The notes under the pieces: model-generated
Told to the model about the DNA's origin: nothing
What the model saw: the letters and a program-made list of their open reading frames with translations, nothing else
Database searches by the model: none
Origin: Onthophagus taurus
Lineage: Eukaryota; Arthropoda; Insecta; Coleoptera; Scarabaeidae
Assembly (NCBI RefSeq): GCF_036711975.1
Contig: NC_091975.1
Coordinates: forward strand, 2,420,501 to 2,484,500
Reading direction: 5' to 3'
Length of the DNA: 64,000 bases
Position numbers and translations under genes: made by a program
Shown here: positions 1 to 11,421 of the stretch, in pieces
Layout: each line of letters opens with the position of its first letter
How positions within the stretch are numbered: the stretch's first letter is position 1

Positions 1-1909
1 CTTACTTAATTCAATGAGATGAATAATTGTGCTAGCAGGTAAAGTCGATTTCACTTTTTGTCACCTTTAATTCATACAAGTACTATATTTTACAGATTTG
101 GATCTAATTCAATACTCTACCCAAAGGATGGTTTGAGTTTTTTTAGTTGAATTGTAGTTCAATTATAAAACTTTCCTAGCATATGGTGAGAATATCTTCG
201 TTATTAATTAAATTCATTTACAAAATAATGCTAGTCACCAATTAACGGAAATGAATTTATTTTCGGTACAAATCACATGCTTTTTTCACTCACGCACTTT
301 TTCAACTTAGTTACGGACACTAATTAATCTGTACTGATCTTGATCACTTGGCGCTATCGATATTGCTTTCTATTTTTGGATGATCACTGTAGGATAAGTA
401 ATTAACTAATTACGAAGTTGATTAATTTACGCTAATAACATCGGTGTTTATTGTCCAATTGATACAAAATCACTCAACGTTGATTTGAATGTAATTCCAT
501 CATTAACAAAATCTGCAGTAATACGTGTTTTGTAAGACTGGATTTTTCTCATTTTCTCTAGTCGAACAGATGATTTACATTCTTAAAATTTTAGTTTGTA
601 ACAGCATTCCTCGATTGTGATGACCGCTATAAATGGATTAAATTGGAAATTTATAGTTTAATCAAGGATTTGAAGCAAATTTTACATCTATTTTTAGTAT
701 TTGGCTACATGTATTTGTAATTGGAATGGTAAAAGTTGGATTTAGTTTTAACTGTATGCAGCATGCTACGCGTAGACGATTTCTGTCGTGTAGCGGTTTA
801 GTGTTCGCTTTTGAATTGATTTGAAACGCTACAACATAATTTAGGGGTTAGCGCGAATGTGGTTGTTTGAACCACACGCGTACTTTATGTATAACCAAAA
901 GGTTGTGAAAACAGGTTAACAACGTTATGTTTTGAGTACCATTTATACAAAAATTTGGAATTTTGGGAACTAACTTACCGTATATAAAAAAGCTCTTTAT
1001 CCGAGTTAATAAAAATTTCCAACAACAAACTCATTCAAAGGGACAATATTGCAATTTAAACTCGAACGTTTTCACTAAATTACTTATAGAGGCTGTTTGA
1101 ATGTTTCTGAAGAGTTTCTGAATACATTTATTCTACTCACAAATTGTATTCATATTTGAATTGTACATCAGTATTAATTTTACTAGAAAATAAATTACAA
1201 TTAAATTATATTGTGTTTTCGAACGAAGCAAAACTCTAAAGTAAATTAAAGAAAAAACATTCATTTGATATCCTCTAAAGTCTAATAAAGTCAAAGCATG
1301 AACGAGATTAATAATTTTCTTCAAAGAATGCCGAATAATTAAAACCATTAAAAGTCTTTGAAGTTATTCATATAAGAATTTTTTCCAGGATTTCCTTAAT
1401 GAGCGAAAGCTTTCAATTAACTCGTTTAATAATTATTCACAGTGCGGTTTCGGTGAATGAAACGTTGAAATAAAGGAGCAGAAATGAAACGATGTAAAAA
1501 TAAGTTCCAAGTTACTTTGAGAAAATTAATTACCATTTCATTTAATTAATCACTTTGTTACCATCAATCTATGATGGTATTAATAAAAAAAGATCGGCGA
1601 TTTAAACGAAGTAAAAGTAGCTTAATTTTATTTGAATTTATGATTGCTTGCGTTTCAAGAAATGTCGTACAAGGGTTGATTGTATACAAAGTCGTTTTTT
1701 GATTTCAATTTGCATGCTTCTATCAAAAGAAATTTAAATAGATCCTTGTCGACAAGAATTTTATCGTGTACATATTCCTCCATGTATTAAAATTGTAATA
1801 AAATATTCTCAGAGGGAATCGCTCTACCAAAGGTAATGCATGAAAATTAAAAAATTAATACTAGTATCACAATTTTTTTTAATGAGAATAAGTTAATTAA
1901 TTCCCAGAG

Positions 1910-2095
1910 CAATATACCATATGCCTCCAGAGTTCATCTATGCAGAGGCGTTTCGGCAACGTATCCAAAGATTACGTCTCTCCCCGTGTATCTTTTCGCC
2001 TTCTAAAGCACGCCTCACGTTCCTTGGAGTACATGATACTTTAGCCATCCGAGATTGTTTTGTTATACCCATGCATTTAAGTTTAGATTCCTAAG
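1910..2095 (+). other. G+C-richer patch with an open frame, possible exon or conserved element
   Basis: This patch is clearly richer in G+C than its surroundings. After an AG at 1908-1909 a plus-strand frame stays open for about 60 codons (reading ...HMPPEFIYAEAFRQRIQR...) to a TAA near 2095. The minus strand also has an ATG-started frame of about 35 codons over the same bases. I recognise neither product. It could be a conserved non-coding element, an old transposon piece or an unrecognised exon. Confidence 0.2.
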
Positions 2096-4340
2096 TTACA
2101 GAGCGATTTTCATACAACTGCATTTATGATATACATTTTATTGTTATTTATCGGTTTCCATCTCCTGATATCTCTTAATTTCATTATTGTCTCTCCTCAA
2201 CATCGCTCCAACATCCCTTGATACAGTGTTTGATACTTCTTAACTACCCTTTTTCACTTTATTCACTTTAACATTATGCTTAAGTTTGAGAAAGACAAAG
2301 AAAAAGTGAAGAAATTTAGGTCCATCTTAATTGAGCATCTTAAAGTGTCTCAATGAATTAATTGTTTATTTGAAAACATTTAAAAATTGTTTCGTGGTAC
2401 GTAATAGTGAGAAAAAAAAATTAATTTTCATTCCATTTGTTTCGCTTCTCTACAAATCGCATGGGATATTGTTCCCTACTAGAGTTCCGTCGATTTCGTT
2501 TCGAATTCTATTCAACAGCACGTATCGTACATTTCGAATAGGCTTTAAAACTTCTCTCAAACGCGTTTGACCAACACTATGATAACGTTTTCATGAACAA
2601 TTTTGCAATGAGTACAATGTGGTTTATAGTATCCATCTAACAGAAGGTATTTAGAGAAGTTGGACGCACAAAGTACGTTAACAGGATACCCCTTTATATA
2701 GTCGTTCGCATGAATAATTTTATATTTCAGTTTAAAAGCACACGCGTTAGTAGAAAAAATGTTGTTTCATTTATAACATAACTTTTTAAAATGTATGGTA
2801 CAGCAAACATTTTAAATGAAACGTTTCAATTAAAAATTTTAACATCTGAAAGATTTGCTTCAAATATTGGTAAATACACCAAATTAGAAAACAAAGGTTC
2901 GTTTTCTTAATAATTCTTAATAAATTAATATTCTAAATAGGTCCACCAATAAATAGCAATTTATGTCAGGTAATTATCGATTTCGGTTTAGGAAGGTTAC
3001 GCTTTGTGCCTTAAAAGTGGGTTTTACAAATAAAAAGTGATGGGGGAGTGTAATTTAAATAATGATTTATGAGTGGAGATGAAAATAAGAAAGAAAAATA
3101 AAGATAATGTGTGCAGTGAATGGAAAAAGAAACGACTGTGAGTTTTACGACTTCCTTTTGGTCACAATTAAATTAGAAGAAAAACGTATTTCCTTTTTTA
3201 TGTTGAAGGAGCTTTCTTATTTCTGTGCTTTCATAAAGATGGAAATAATTTTTTTTCATTTTTGTTGCAGAGTAGTTAAAATCACTCTTAAACGAGAATC
3301 GAGAACTATGATTTTTATTTATAAATAATGAGTTTTAAAAACTTTTTATTGAATTTGAAGTAGAGTCTTGTTTTAAATACAAGCTCGTCTCAATTCATCT
3401 TGCAGAAAACTGATATGAATATTTATGGAAAATTAGTACCAATTTGCATTTTAATTAAGCTCAAGGAATGAAACAAACTTAACCAATTTTTATATATTAA
3501 ATAATTTTTCATTACTTAATTTGTGTTCATTAACATTGTATTAAATCGGCTAAATTATTGTTTAACAGGAAGATATTTATTTCAAATTAAATCTTCAAAA
3601 TGAATTTTAAATTAATAATAAAGCACCGCTCATTTATTATTAATATTATGAGTGTGTACAAAATTTTCTCCACCGGATTATGGAAATTAAATGTAATTTC
3701 AATTTCATAGTAAAATACTACTATATTTTAATTAACAAAAAATTCAAATTTGAATATAATTTTATTTTGTTCGCTTGGGTGATTACTGTAAATATATTTT
3801 GAAATAATTTAGTTTGAATATACAATTTCAAAAAGGTTCATTTAAATAGGGTTTTATTTTAATTTATATATGGATCTATCTAGATTTATCAGCAACGATA
3901 TTGAATTGAAAAACCGCTTATCGCATACATCAACAAGTTTTTATACGCATGTATTCGACATGAGTTCATTATTTTGTCCTAATCAAAGAGGAGATTTGTG
4001 CAATATTTTTAATTCAACAACATTGTTTTTACGAATTATTAACACAATTTATAAATCGTTTATTGTTGTAGAATCACAGAATTGGAAATTCGTTTAAAAA
4101 TGTATGACAATACATAAAAGCTTTTTTTACAAAGTCTACTTAAACTGTTCAAAATGTGTAAAGATACAAAATTAATTTTTTTGTTTATTAAAAATTGTTT
4201 TCGAAACTATTTCCATTAAAAGAAGTTCCAATTAACTCCCGCTTTTAGAGTACTTTGAAAGTTCTTTTTGTTGACTTTGTCATGACATTTTTTTGTAAAA
4301 TCCGAGAAGAGCCATTTTCTCGGAAATTTACGCCACATTA

Positions 4341-4377
4341 ATTAATTATATATATATAATATATACATATATATATT
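4341..4377. repeat. TA microsatellite
   Basis: A run of alternating T and A with a few interruptions (tatatatatataatatatacatatatat). Simple-sequence repeat with no gene nearby. Confidence 0.85.
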
Positions 4378-4802
4378 ACTCTAACATTAATGTCCGGAAA
4401 CTGTATCTTCGTTATTATTAACAATGGGACTAAGATAAATTAGATTAAATCGTAATAATTTTAAAATTTAACCCAATTTATCTTATATTAAGATACTAGG
4501 TCCAAAATCAAGGAAAATACTGGAAATTATACCGAAGAAGATACCGAAACTGTATTGCATAGTTCGAGACGTAGATAATTACTAAGAACTAAGAATCCTA
4601 GATGATCATAAATATGAGTTGGATCATAAAGAATTGTTCATTTTTCTAAATCAAGGAAATGCGGTCGATCAAAGGGTAGCAACGATCCAGGGTAGCAACC
4701 CGAAAGCCGTGGTACCGTGAACTTTTTATCTTTTTTAAGGTTTTTTTTGGTAATTTTGTTGTATTGTGTATTTTTTTCGGTGTAAGACGTCGTAGGATTT
4801 GG

Positions 4803-4944
4803 GATATCACAGCGTTAATGAATGTAGTAACCGATATTGTTCGAGATACCGATAACGGAGGGGCATCTCTTAGATTTCTCAAAGGCTTTTGATGCAATTG
4901 ATCTAAAAATATTGCCGGACATGCTTTATTACCTCCGAGTGAGA
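4803..4944 (+). mobile_element. Fragment of a non-LTR retrotransposon (LINE) reverse transcriptase
   Basis: Two pieces of a Jockey/CR1-type reverse transcriptase are readable. The frame from 4803 gives DITALMNVVTDIVRDTDNG, matching the region before catalytic motif A (family pattern TTTALL.V.DDI...D.G). One frame over, from 4867, comes LLDFSKAFDAIDLKIL followed by LYYLRVR, which is motif A (LDFSKAFD.ID..IL). The change of frame between them is a +1 shift, so the copy is dead. No endonuclease, 3' tail or target-site duplication was found. The family call is from the motif; the clade is a guess. Confidence 0.75.
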
Positions 4945-5936
4945 TCTGAAGCGGAAAAGGTTCCATCAGCCACGAGGGAAATGATCCCTTTTACCGTTAG
5001 CTTTCATCTTGTATACTTCAACCTTCATTGAATATACACGTCATTGTTAGACACATTTGATACATAGACGTATGAAACCGGCTTTCGTGGTAGTGAATAA
5101 CCAAAGATGCAAAAAGTGATTTTAATCCGATTAATTTCAGCGCTGTTATAATTTTTTGAAAATAAAAGCACTCATATATTGCTATATTTTCCCTGCTAGT
5201 TTTAAAAGAATTTAATAGGGACACTTTATTATTATTTTCTTGTTTTTGTTTGCAATTCCTGCAATATTAATTTTTCAAACATCAGTAGACAAAGAATTTT
5301 GTATGAATTTTTTTTAAAGTAATGTTTGAAAGGTTGAAAGGTATCGATCGTACAGGAAGCGTTAAAGGTGAAAAAGAAGGGACTTAATTAAATGTCTGAG
5401 GAGAGAAGAACTAAAAGAATTGAAGTAGTAATACATTAATGTATTTTGATGAATTCCTCTAAAGTGGAGCCTTTTAACAAATTAAATAAACTTTATTAAG
5501 TTATATACGAAATTTACTTAAGGAGATATTTTTGTCGTACAAACAATATTTTTATCAGAAAAATAAAACAAATTGAAGAAGCACCATGTCCGAAAAATTC
5601 ACATAGCGAGTGTTTCCCCCTTTATTTTCACATGTAAATTTCGTAATTTTGTATGCATGTAAAAGATGATTTAGGTTGACACCATGGAAAAATATTTTTT
5701 TTATTTCGATTTGGATGTTGGTTTTCACAAAATGCATTTTTAGTCTAGTTTTTTAGTTAACTTTCAAGGTGGAAAAATGGGAAATTGAATTTCCTCTCAA
5801 CTCGGAATTTATCCTGCGTTATTTTAACTTTTCCATTCCAGGTGATTCCTGGTAAAAAATTGTTGAGAATATTGTTGAAAAGGTAAAATTGGTGTTTTAT
5901 TAACGAGTAATTTATTATCATAATCTTCTTTTGCAG

Positions 5937-6040
5937 TTTAAGTGCGTGGATTATATTCATTGTATTGCGTGCTGTGTGTTGGAAAAATGGATCTTCATCA
6001 CCATCAACAAACATTACCTAATAACGCGATAATAATTAAG
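5937..6040 (+). CDS. Candidate 5' coding exon of an unknown gene (MDLHHHQQ start)
   Basis: The segment has a strong acceptor before it (pyrimidine-rich, ...cttcttttgcag) and a canonical donor after it (AAG|gtaaga). Inside is a 50-base leader, then ATG at 5987 in good context (GGAAAAATGG) and 18 open codons ending in phase 0: MDLHHHQQTLPNNAIIIK. This is what a second exon carrying a start codon looks like. No partner exon could be joined by eye; the rest of the gene could lie far to the right, beyond the opposite-strand GPCR. The product is not recognised and the exon is inferred from splice signals alone. Confidence 0.35.
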
Positions 6041-7824
6041 GTAAGATCCTTTAAAGTTACTTTTCAAGTTTTTTGGATTTCTGATGTTTTGCACCTTGAT
6101 ATTTTCCGGCAACTTTTTCGTAGTTTTATGATGAATGACAGCTTGAGAACTTTTATTAATTCGTCTTAGTAAACTTTTTCGTTATCAAGTTAGCGGGTAT
6201 AAAAGGTAGAGTAAACATCAAAGGATAATGAGGATTAGCTAATGTTGGTTAGTTTCCTAGAATAAATCATAAATTACATTTTTTCGTAAACTGTACACTA
6301 TACAGAACAAATTATACAAAAGAAATTAAACGGAACTTGGAACAATTTTTCAAAGCATTAATTTTAATCCGTACAAGAGAACCGTTTCCAAGCGAAAGTA
6401 CTAATTGTTATTTTGCATTCAAAGAGTTTTAATTTTAAACTTTATCGAATCTATTCTCTTAACAGCTTTGTAAAAATGAAATTTCGTAAAATAAAGATTC
6501 TAGAAAATTTCTGTGCAAGTGACACATTTATATTTAGTTCCATTGAGTCTTCACGCAGATAATGGAGATTGTCCATCCAAAACTCGACATTCTCGTTCCC
6601 AATAATAGCTAAAAAACTGACAATTGAAAAAAATAAGACTAGTAACAGAAGAAAGATTGAAAAGACAGAAACACGTAGTCTGGTATGAGACAAATTGGAA
6701 AGAAATTGTGTGATGGCAAGAAATTTTAGACATACAAAAGAAAGGCCACCCCTATAGATTCCCTTAATTCATTCTTAAACATATTTAGTGCATACACCAC
6801 TTCGTTTTTAATTATGTTAGGTTCAACAGGTCAATGTACTGAGAAATATCGAGAGCTAGGCTTGGGAAGAAGCAGCTTTTCACATACTTTGTGATTATAT
6901 TTAAGTTTTTCCGTGTTGAGTCATCTAACAAAGAGAAACAACATGAAGGTAGTCAAAGCACAACATTATTTTTTGCGAGTTGTCTTAAATAAATGTAAGT
7001 TTTAATTATTTTAAATCGAAAATAGAATATATTACAATAGCATTCCCTTTCGAGATAGCAAACGCAAATGACCTCAGAGGACAACGTCGACCAAATTATT
7101 CATTAAACAGGAATCGATTAATCTATCACATTGGATTATTTCTAATAATATCAGCCCCAACACACAACTGAAACGTGTTGTTATGGTAATGAAGTACTGT
7201 TCTGCGAAACAATTCGATTACAATTTAATTTTGAATGTAATTTAAGTACTTGATATGCGATCATGATTACCTATTTAATCGTATCTGTTTGTTTTCGTCG
7301 AATTAAAAAAAAGAAAAATATGTTATATTCTTTATAAATCAAACTTCTAACAAAACCTTTGGTTAACCTGAGAGAAAATCGATACACTGTCTTACCGCGT
7401 TAGTTTGGAGTGTGAAAACGACGTCAACAAACTTTACTTCTAAAGTACGTAAACGGGTAAGAAAACCCCAGACAACAAAGAATGACATTGTGCAAATATA
7501 AATCACACTTTTTTTAAACCATTCTTTTGTGTTCACCTTTTTGCCGAGTAAAAAATTATTCAGTTGGTAAAGGAAAAAAAAGAAATAAAAAGCGAAAACC
7601 TGTACTTAAATCGACTTTAATATTTGCACATATACTTGAGTTACATCTTAGTTACATTCAGTTTTAAGAAGAAAAAGTTACAACAGTACATTTATTATTT
7701 TCTTAAATTCATCTCATTTTGATGATTTTCCTTTTAAACAGGCGTATCTTGAAATGTATCTTGAAAAGGATCTGGTTTTAAGATTTTCAGTCATATTTCT
7801 GTTGTGTTCGTCACAGCCATTGCT
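6041..7824. other. Intergenic, nothing recognised
   Basis: AT-rich sequence with only short frames of low-complexity composition. The last few hundred bases probably include the 3' untranslated region of the minus-strand GPCR to the right. Confidence 0.5.
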
Positions 7825-10622
7825 CTAAAATTGTTGATAAATTAACTTTAATTCACAACCTAATTTCGCTTTATATCTATATTTAGTTACATACGTTGTG
7901 GTTGTATGCGCATCCGTATTCCTGGATTTTCCGCTTAATTTGATGAAAATGCGTTTCCTGAACATCTGTCCAAACATTACCCTGAACATCCTATTCATGG
8001 AACAATACAATATAAAATTAATCGAGCCGTTTAATAAAGCCAACATATCCATTATATCTCCGAATTCTTGATAACAACTCAAAAAGAAACACTTTCCTTT
8101 TAATCCGCTTAATAATCCGAAAATCCCTTGAGGAAATTCAGTAATGAGAAATAAAATTAAAACTGCAACCAACATTTTAGTCGTTCTCTCGGCTCTTCTT
8201 TCCGCTTTTGATTTCTTTTTAATATTCCCACTAGAATCAACAGTTTCTTTTGGGATTTGGTTATACGATTTTAAAACCTTTTTACGTTTTTTTGCTTTAT
8301 ATAAAGTTTTAATTAACCAAGCACTAATTACGGTTAAAATCAAACAGGGGAACAATTTCATTACAACGGCGTAAGTCCATAAATTAAATATAATAAAATT
8401 TTCGTTCGACGATATACTCGAAGTGTACAAGACGTAAAATTTTCCGTCTTCTTCGACTTGTACTCCTTTGATTGAAAAAGCAAAATATGTTGGGATGCAA
8501 AGAATGATCGGAAGTACATAACTTAGACATATCGCTATGGTACATCGAGTTTCTGAACAGAGAACGCTACTTCTTTCAGGATATCTACAAAGAAAAAAAC
8601 GACATCAAAAGAAGAAATAAAAGCGCGACTAAAAAGAATACTTTCAAGTGACTTGTAAAAAAATCTCTTTTAAGTACTTCGTGTTTTTTACTTTTGCTTT
8701 TACGATACCTTAAAAGTAATTATCTAAAATTAAATTGTATCGGTTTATTAAATTTATTTTTCAAAATGGATTTGTTTACTACTTATTAATTGTAAATCTA
8801 CATAAAAATTAAAGTTGCTTAAATATGATGTTGCTGAACAATAGCTACGCTTTTGGTAATGGAAATAGCAATTTCCTGGTTGCTGGCATTCCTTGCTGTA
8901 TTGTATGGTAGATTATTTATTGCTGATAGAAGACAAGATACTCCTAATGAAAGTCTAGACATAGTCGTTGAAATAGAAAATTAGATACTGCTAATAAAAG
9001 ATCTAATGTTGTTGTAAAGGATTAAATACTGCTGGCAAAGAATTACACTGCTATTACAGGTATGGATACAGATAATGAATACAGATAATGAAGGAAAATC
9101 TAGATATTGTTCGTAGAACTCAAGGTACCATTGGCTGAAGACCTGGTGCTGCCAATTAAAGACATCTTTCTTATAGGAGACTAGATACTATTGACAGAAC
9201 ATAAGATACTGTTAATGGAGGACTAAAATTGTTTTGTAGAAGACTGAATACACTTTGCAGAAAACTAGACACTACAAATGGATAACCAGATACTACTCAT
9301 AGAAGACTAGATACTGTTGGCAAAGAACTACATTTAGATATTAGGAGACTTTATATTATACCGTTGGTAGAAGACTAGATACTGCCAGTAAAGGTATCTT
9401 TCTTATAGAAGGCTAGGTACTGCTGACTAAAAGTAAGGTATTGCTATTACTTGTCTAAATCGTTCATAAAGGAGACATTAAGTACACAGGACTAGCTTTT
9501 TAAGCGTTATCATTCCTTGTTATTTTGGATGTACCAATTATTAGATATTCGGTAGCTTTTCCTATTAATGTTAATGGCAACAATATATATATTTAATTCG
9601 GATTTTATAAATCGTAAAATTACTGAATATATCTCATAAACAAATGTAATTTATTGAAACAGGTAACTATAGAAATTAATTAAAAATGTTCATCAAATAG
9701 CTGGTTCAATTTAGTTATTTCATATACAACTTTTACAACTTTATTAATAATAAAACTCCAAATCAGATATGAAATTTTTATAAAATGTTGATTAAACAAA
9801 TCCATCTTTTTATATATAGTCGTTTTTGCCATAAATCAGCACTAAACACATATAAGGTAAATAAATAAATATATATATTTATAATATATATTCCTTCACA
9901 TAAAACTTATTTTTCGATAGGGTGACGTCAACGATCTGTTTTTTGTCATAAGATGACGTTTAAGTAAACATCATAAAGTCCCAAAATGTTCATAAAATAT
10001 ATATTTTATACGAAATTATTTTGAAATATTTCAATCGAAATGTATTTAATATTAATTTTCAAAACGATATAAATTACATTATTTTGTTATATAAATAGAC
10101 TTACCCAATAGCTAAATATCGCCATACAGCTAATGTTAAAGTTAAACAAATCGATACTGTATGTGCTATTTGAGTAAAATGAATGTGTACCAACATAAAA
10201 ACAGCTCCCCAATAAGGAAATTGATACTCTTTCATAACAACGGCGTGATAATAATAAGCGAAAATCATATATTCGACCATCAAGAGCATATCGGTAACAG
10301 CTAGTCCAGTAAGAATTCGATTTATTGGAACACATGCCATTTCTTTTCTCGTTAAAACTATGATGTTGAAAATATTTGCAATAGTTCCAAAAATACAAAC
10401 GATGAACGCCAAATATCCGTGATATTCAGCGTAAATTTGCACATACGATGTAATCGAAGAGTTACAAACGTTACACATCCCGATTTCATAATCTGTGTTG
10501 TTGTCGAGATTTTCAAGTCCGTGAATTTCAAAGGTTTTGTTGTTAATCGAAACAATGGCTATGTTATTTTGCGTCATGATTGTTATGTTCTTTATGTAGA
10601 TGTATTTTAGGTCTTCTGACAT
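7825..10622 (-). CDS. Myosuppressin-type (FLRFamide) G-protein-coupled receptor
   Basis: Two coding exons (10622-10105 and 8584-7825) join in phase 2 to give 425 residues, with ATG at 10622. The join reads LTLTLAVWRYLAIG|YPERSSVLC; the WRY in place of the usual DRY and the following YP match insect dromyosuppressin receptors (VWRYIAVGYP). Other family signatures are the first membrane segment with GTIANIFNIIVLTRKEM, N-terminal N-glycosylation sites, the charged third loop KAERRAERTTKMLVAVLILF, LITEFPQGI in membrane segment 6 and NGSINFILYCSMNRMFR in segment 7. In the family this receptor binds myosuppressin and couples to inhibition of visceral and heart muscle. A leader acceptor (tttcag at about 10669) implies an upstream non-coding exon. 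The 1.5-kb intron carries a minisatellite. A decayed relative of exon 2 lies near 32.4 kb. Confidence 0.9.
8921..9450 (-). repeat. Degenerate ~22-bp minisatellite in the GPCR intron
   Basis: About two dozen imperfect units of the form agaagactagatactgctgg(c)aa follow one another. The clearest are near 9177-9190, 9304-9318 and 9370-9386. Read on the other strand the unit is agcagtatctagtcttct, the same unit that fills the arrays at 18925-19340 and 59029-59690. This copy lacks the terminal sequences that flank the 59-kb array. It lies wholly inside the receptor intron. Confidence 0.8.
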
Positions 10623-11271
10623 CCCCGTTTTGAATTGAAATGATTAAATTGGTGGATATTTTCAACCCTGAAACAAAAAAAAAGAAAAGTTAACTGATAA
10701 TAAAATTCGTCAAATTTATTGTTGCTGTAATAATAAATTTTCGTTCTATTTTAAGAAAAAGAAAATGTGGCAAACGAAGATTATATTACGTCAATTAATT
10801 TCTTTTCTTTTACTTATTTTTTGGGGTTTTCATCAAAAATATTTGTTTGCACAACTTGCTAAATTTAATCCCCAAGAATTAATTTCATTAAAATAACTTT
10901 AATTGCCGTCGAATTAGTCAAATTTAGGAAGTCGAGTTCATAAAAAATCCGAGCTAATATATTCAAACCCCGTAGAGTGGTTTTGTTAATTAGTTAGCTC
11001 ACATTCATTTCCCGTTGGGGAATGAATAATTCGGGCTGGTTTTCTGGTGGCACAGTTTTTTTTTCAATTTTAAAAAGTATGTATTGGTTTGTGAAATACG
11101 AATATGATGTGTGTTTTTTATGAACTGTTTTTCTTGCTATATTTGTTATTTTATAATAATTGCATAGAGCTACATAAAAGCTCACAATCCGAAAAAAAGT
11201 CTGACTCAAACATAATCATAATCAAATTACCTTCGATTACTTTTGTATCTTATATCTTACAATTTTTGCAG

Positions 11272-11421
11272 ACTTGTATGGGTTCTGGTTAAAAAGGCAA
11301 AGTAATATTCGCAATGATGGAGTTGTATGGTATTTCTGCGCCATCTAGAATCAACGACGGCAGCCAATCCAACCTAACATCCAGTCTAGGAGCGGCTGAC
11401 GAAGCAAGTAGCAAAATGCAA
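11272..11421 (+). CDS. Candidate first coding exon, unknown product
   Basis: A good acceptor (tcttacaatttttgcag) precedes a segment with tandem ATG codons at 11314 and 11317 and 36 open codons of balanced composition (MMELYGISAPSRINDG, then a Ser/Asn/Ala-rich stretch) up to a possible donor CAA|gtatat. G+C is higher than on either side. No following exon was found and the product is not recognised. The same bases contain a CTCF-like motif, so a regulatory element is an equally good reading. Confidence 0.25.
11338..11348 (-). promoter_or_regulatory. CTCF-like insulator motif
   Basis: GCGCCATCTAG reads CTAGATGGCGC on the minus strand, fitting the insect CTCF core (YAGRKGGCGC). It lies upstream of the minus-strand GPCR. 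A single short match; function is inferred. Confidence 0.3.

Larger units (their letters stand above)
1..4802. other. Intergenic, no supported gene
   Basis: AT-rich sequence without a convincing coding exon. The only patch of raised G+C is near 1910-2095, listed separately. Short frames elsewhere have AT-driven composition and no recognisable motif. Confidence 0.6.
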
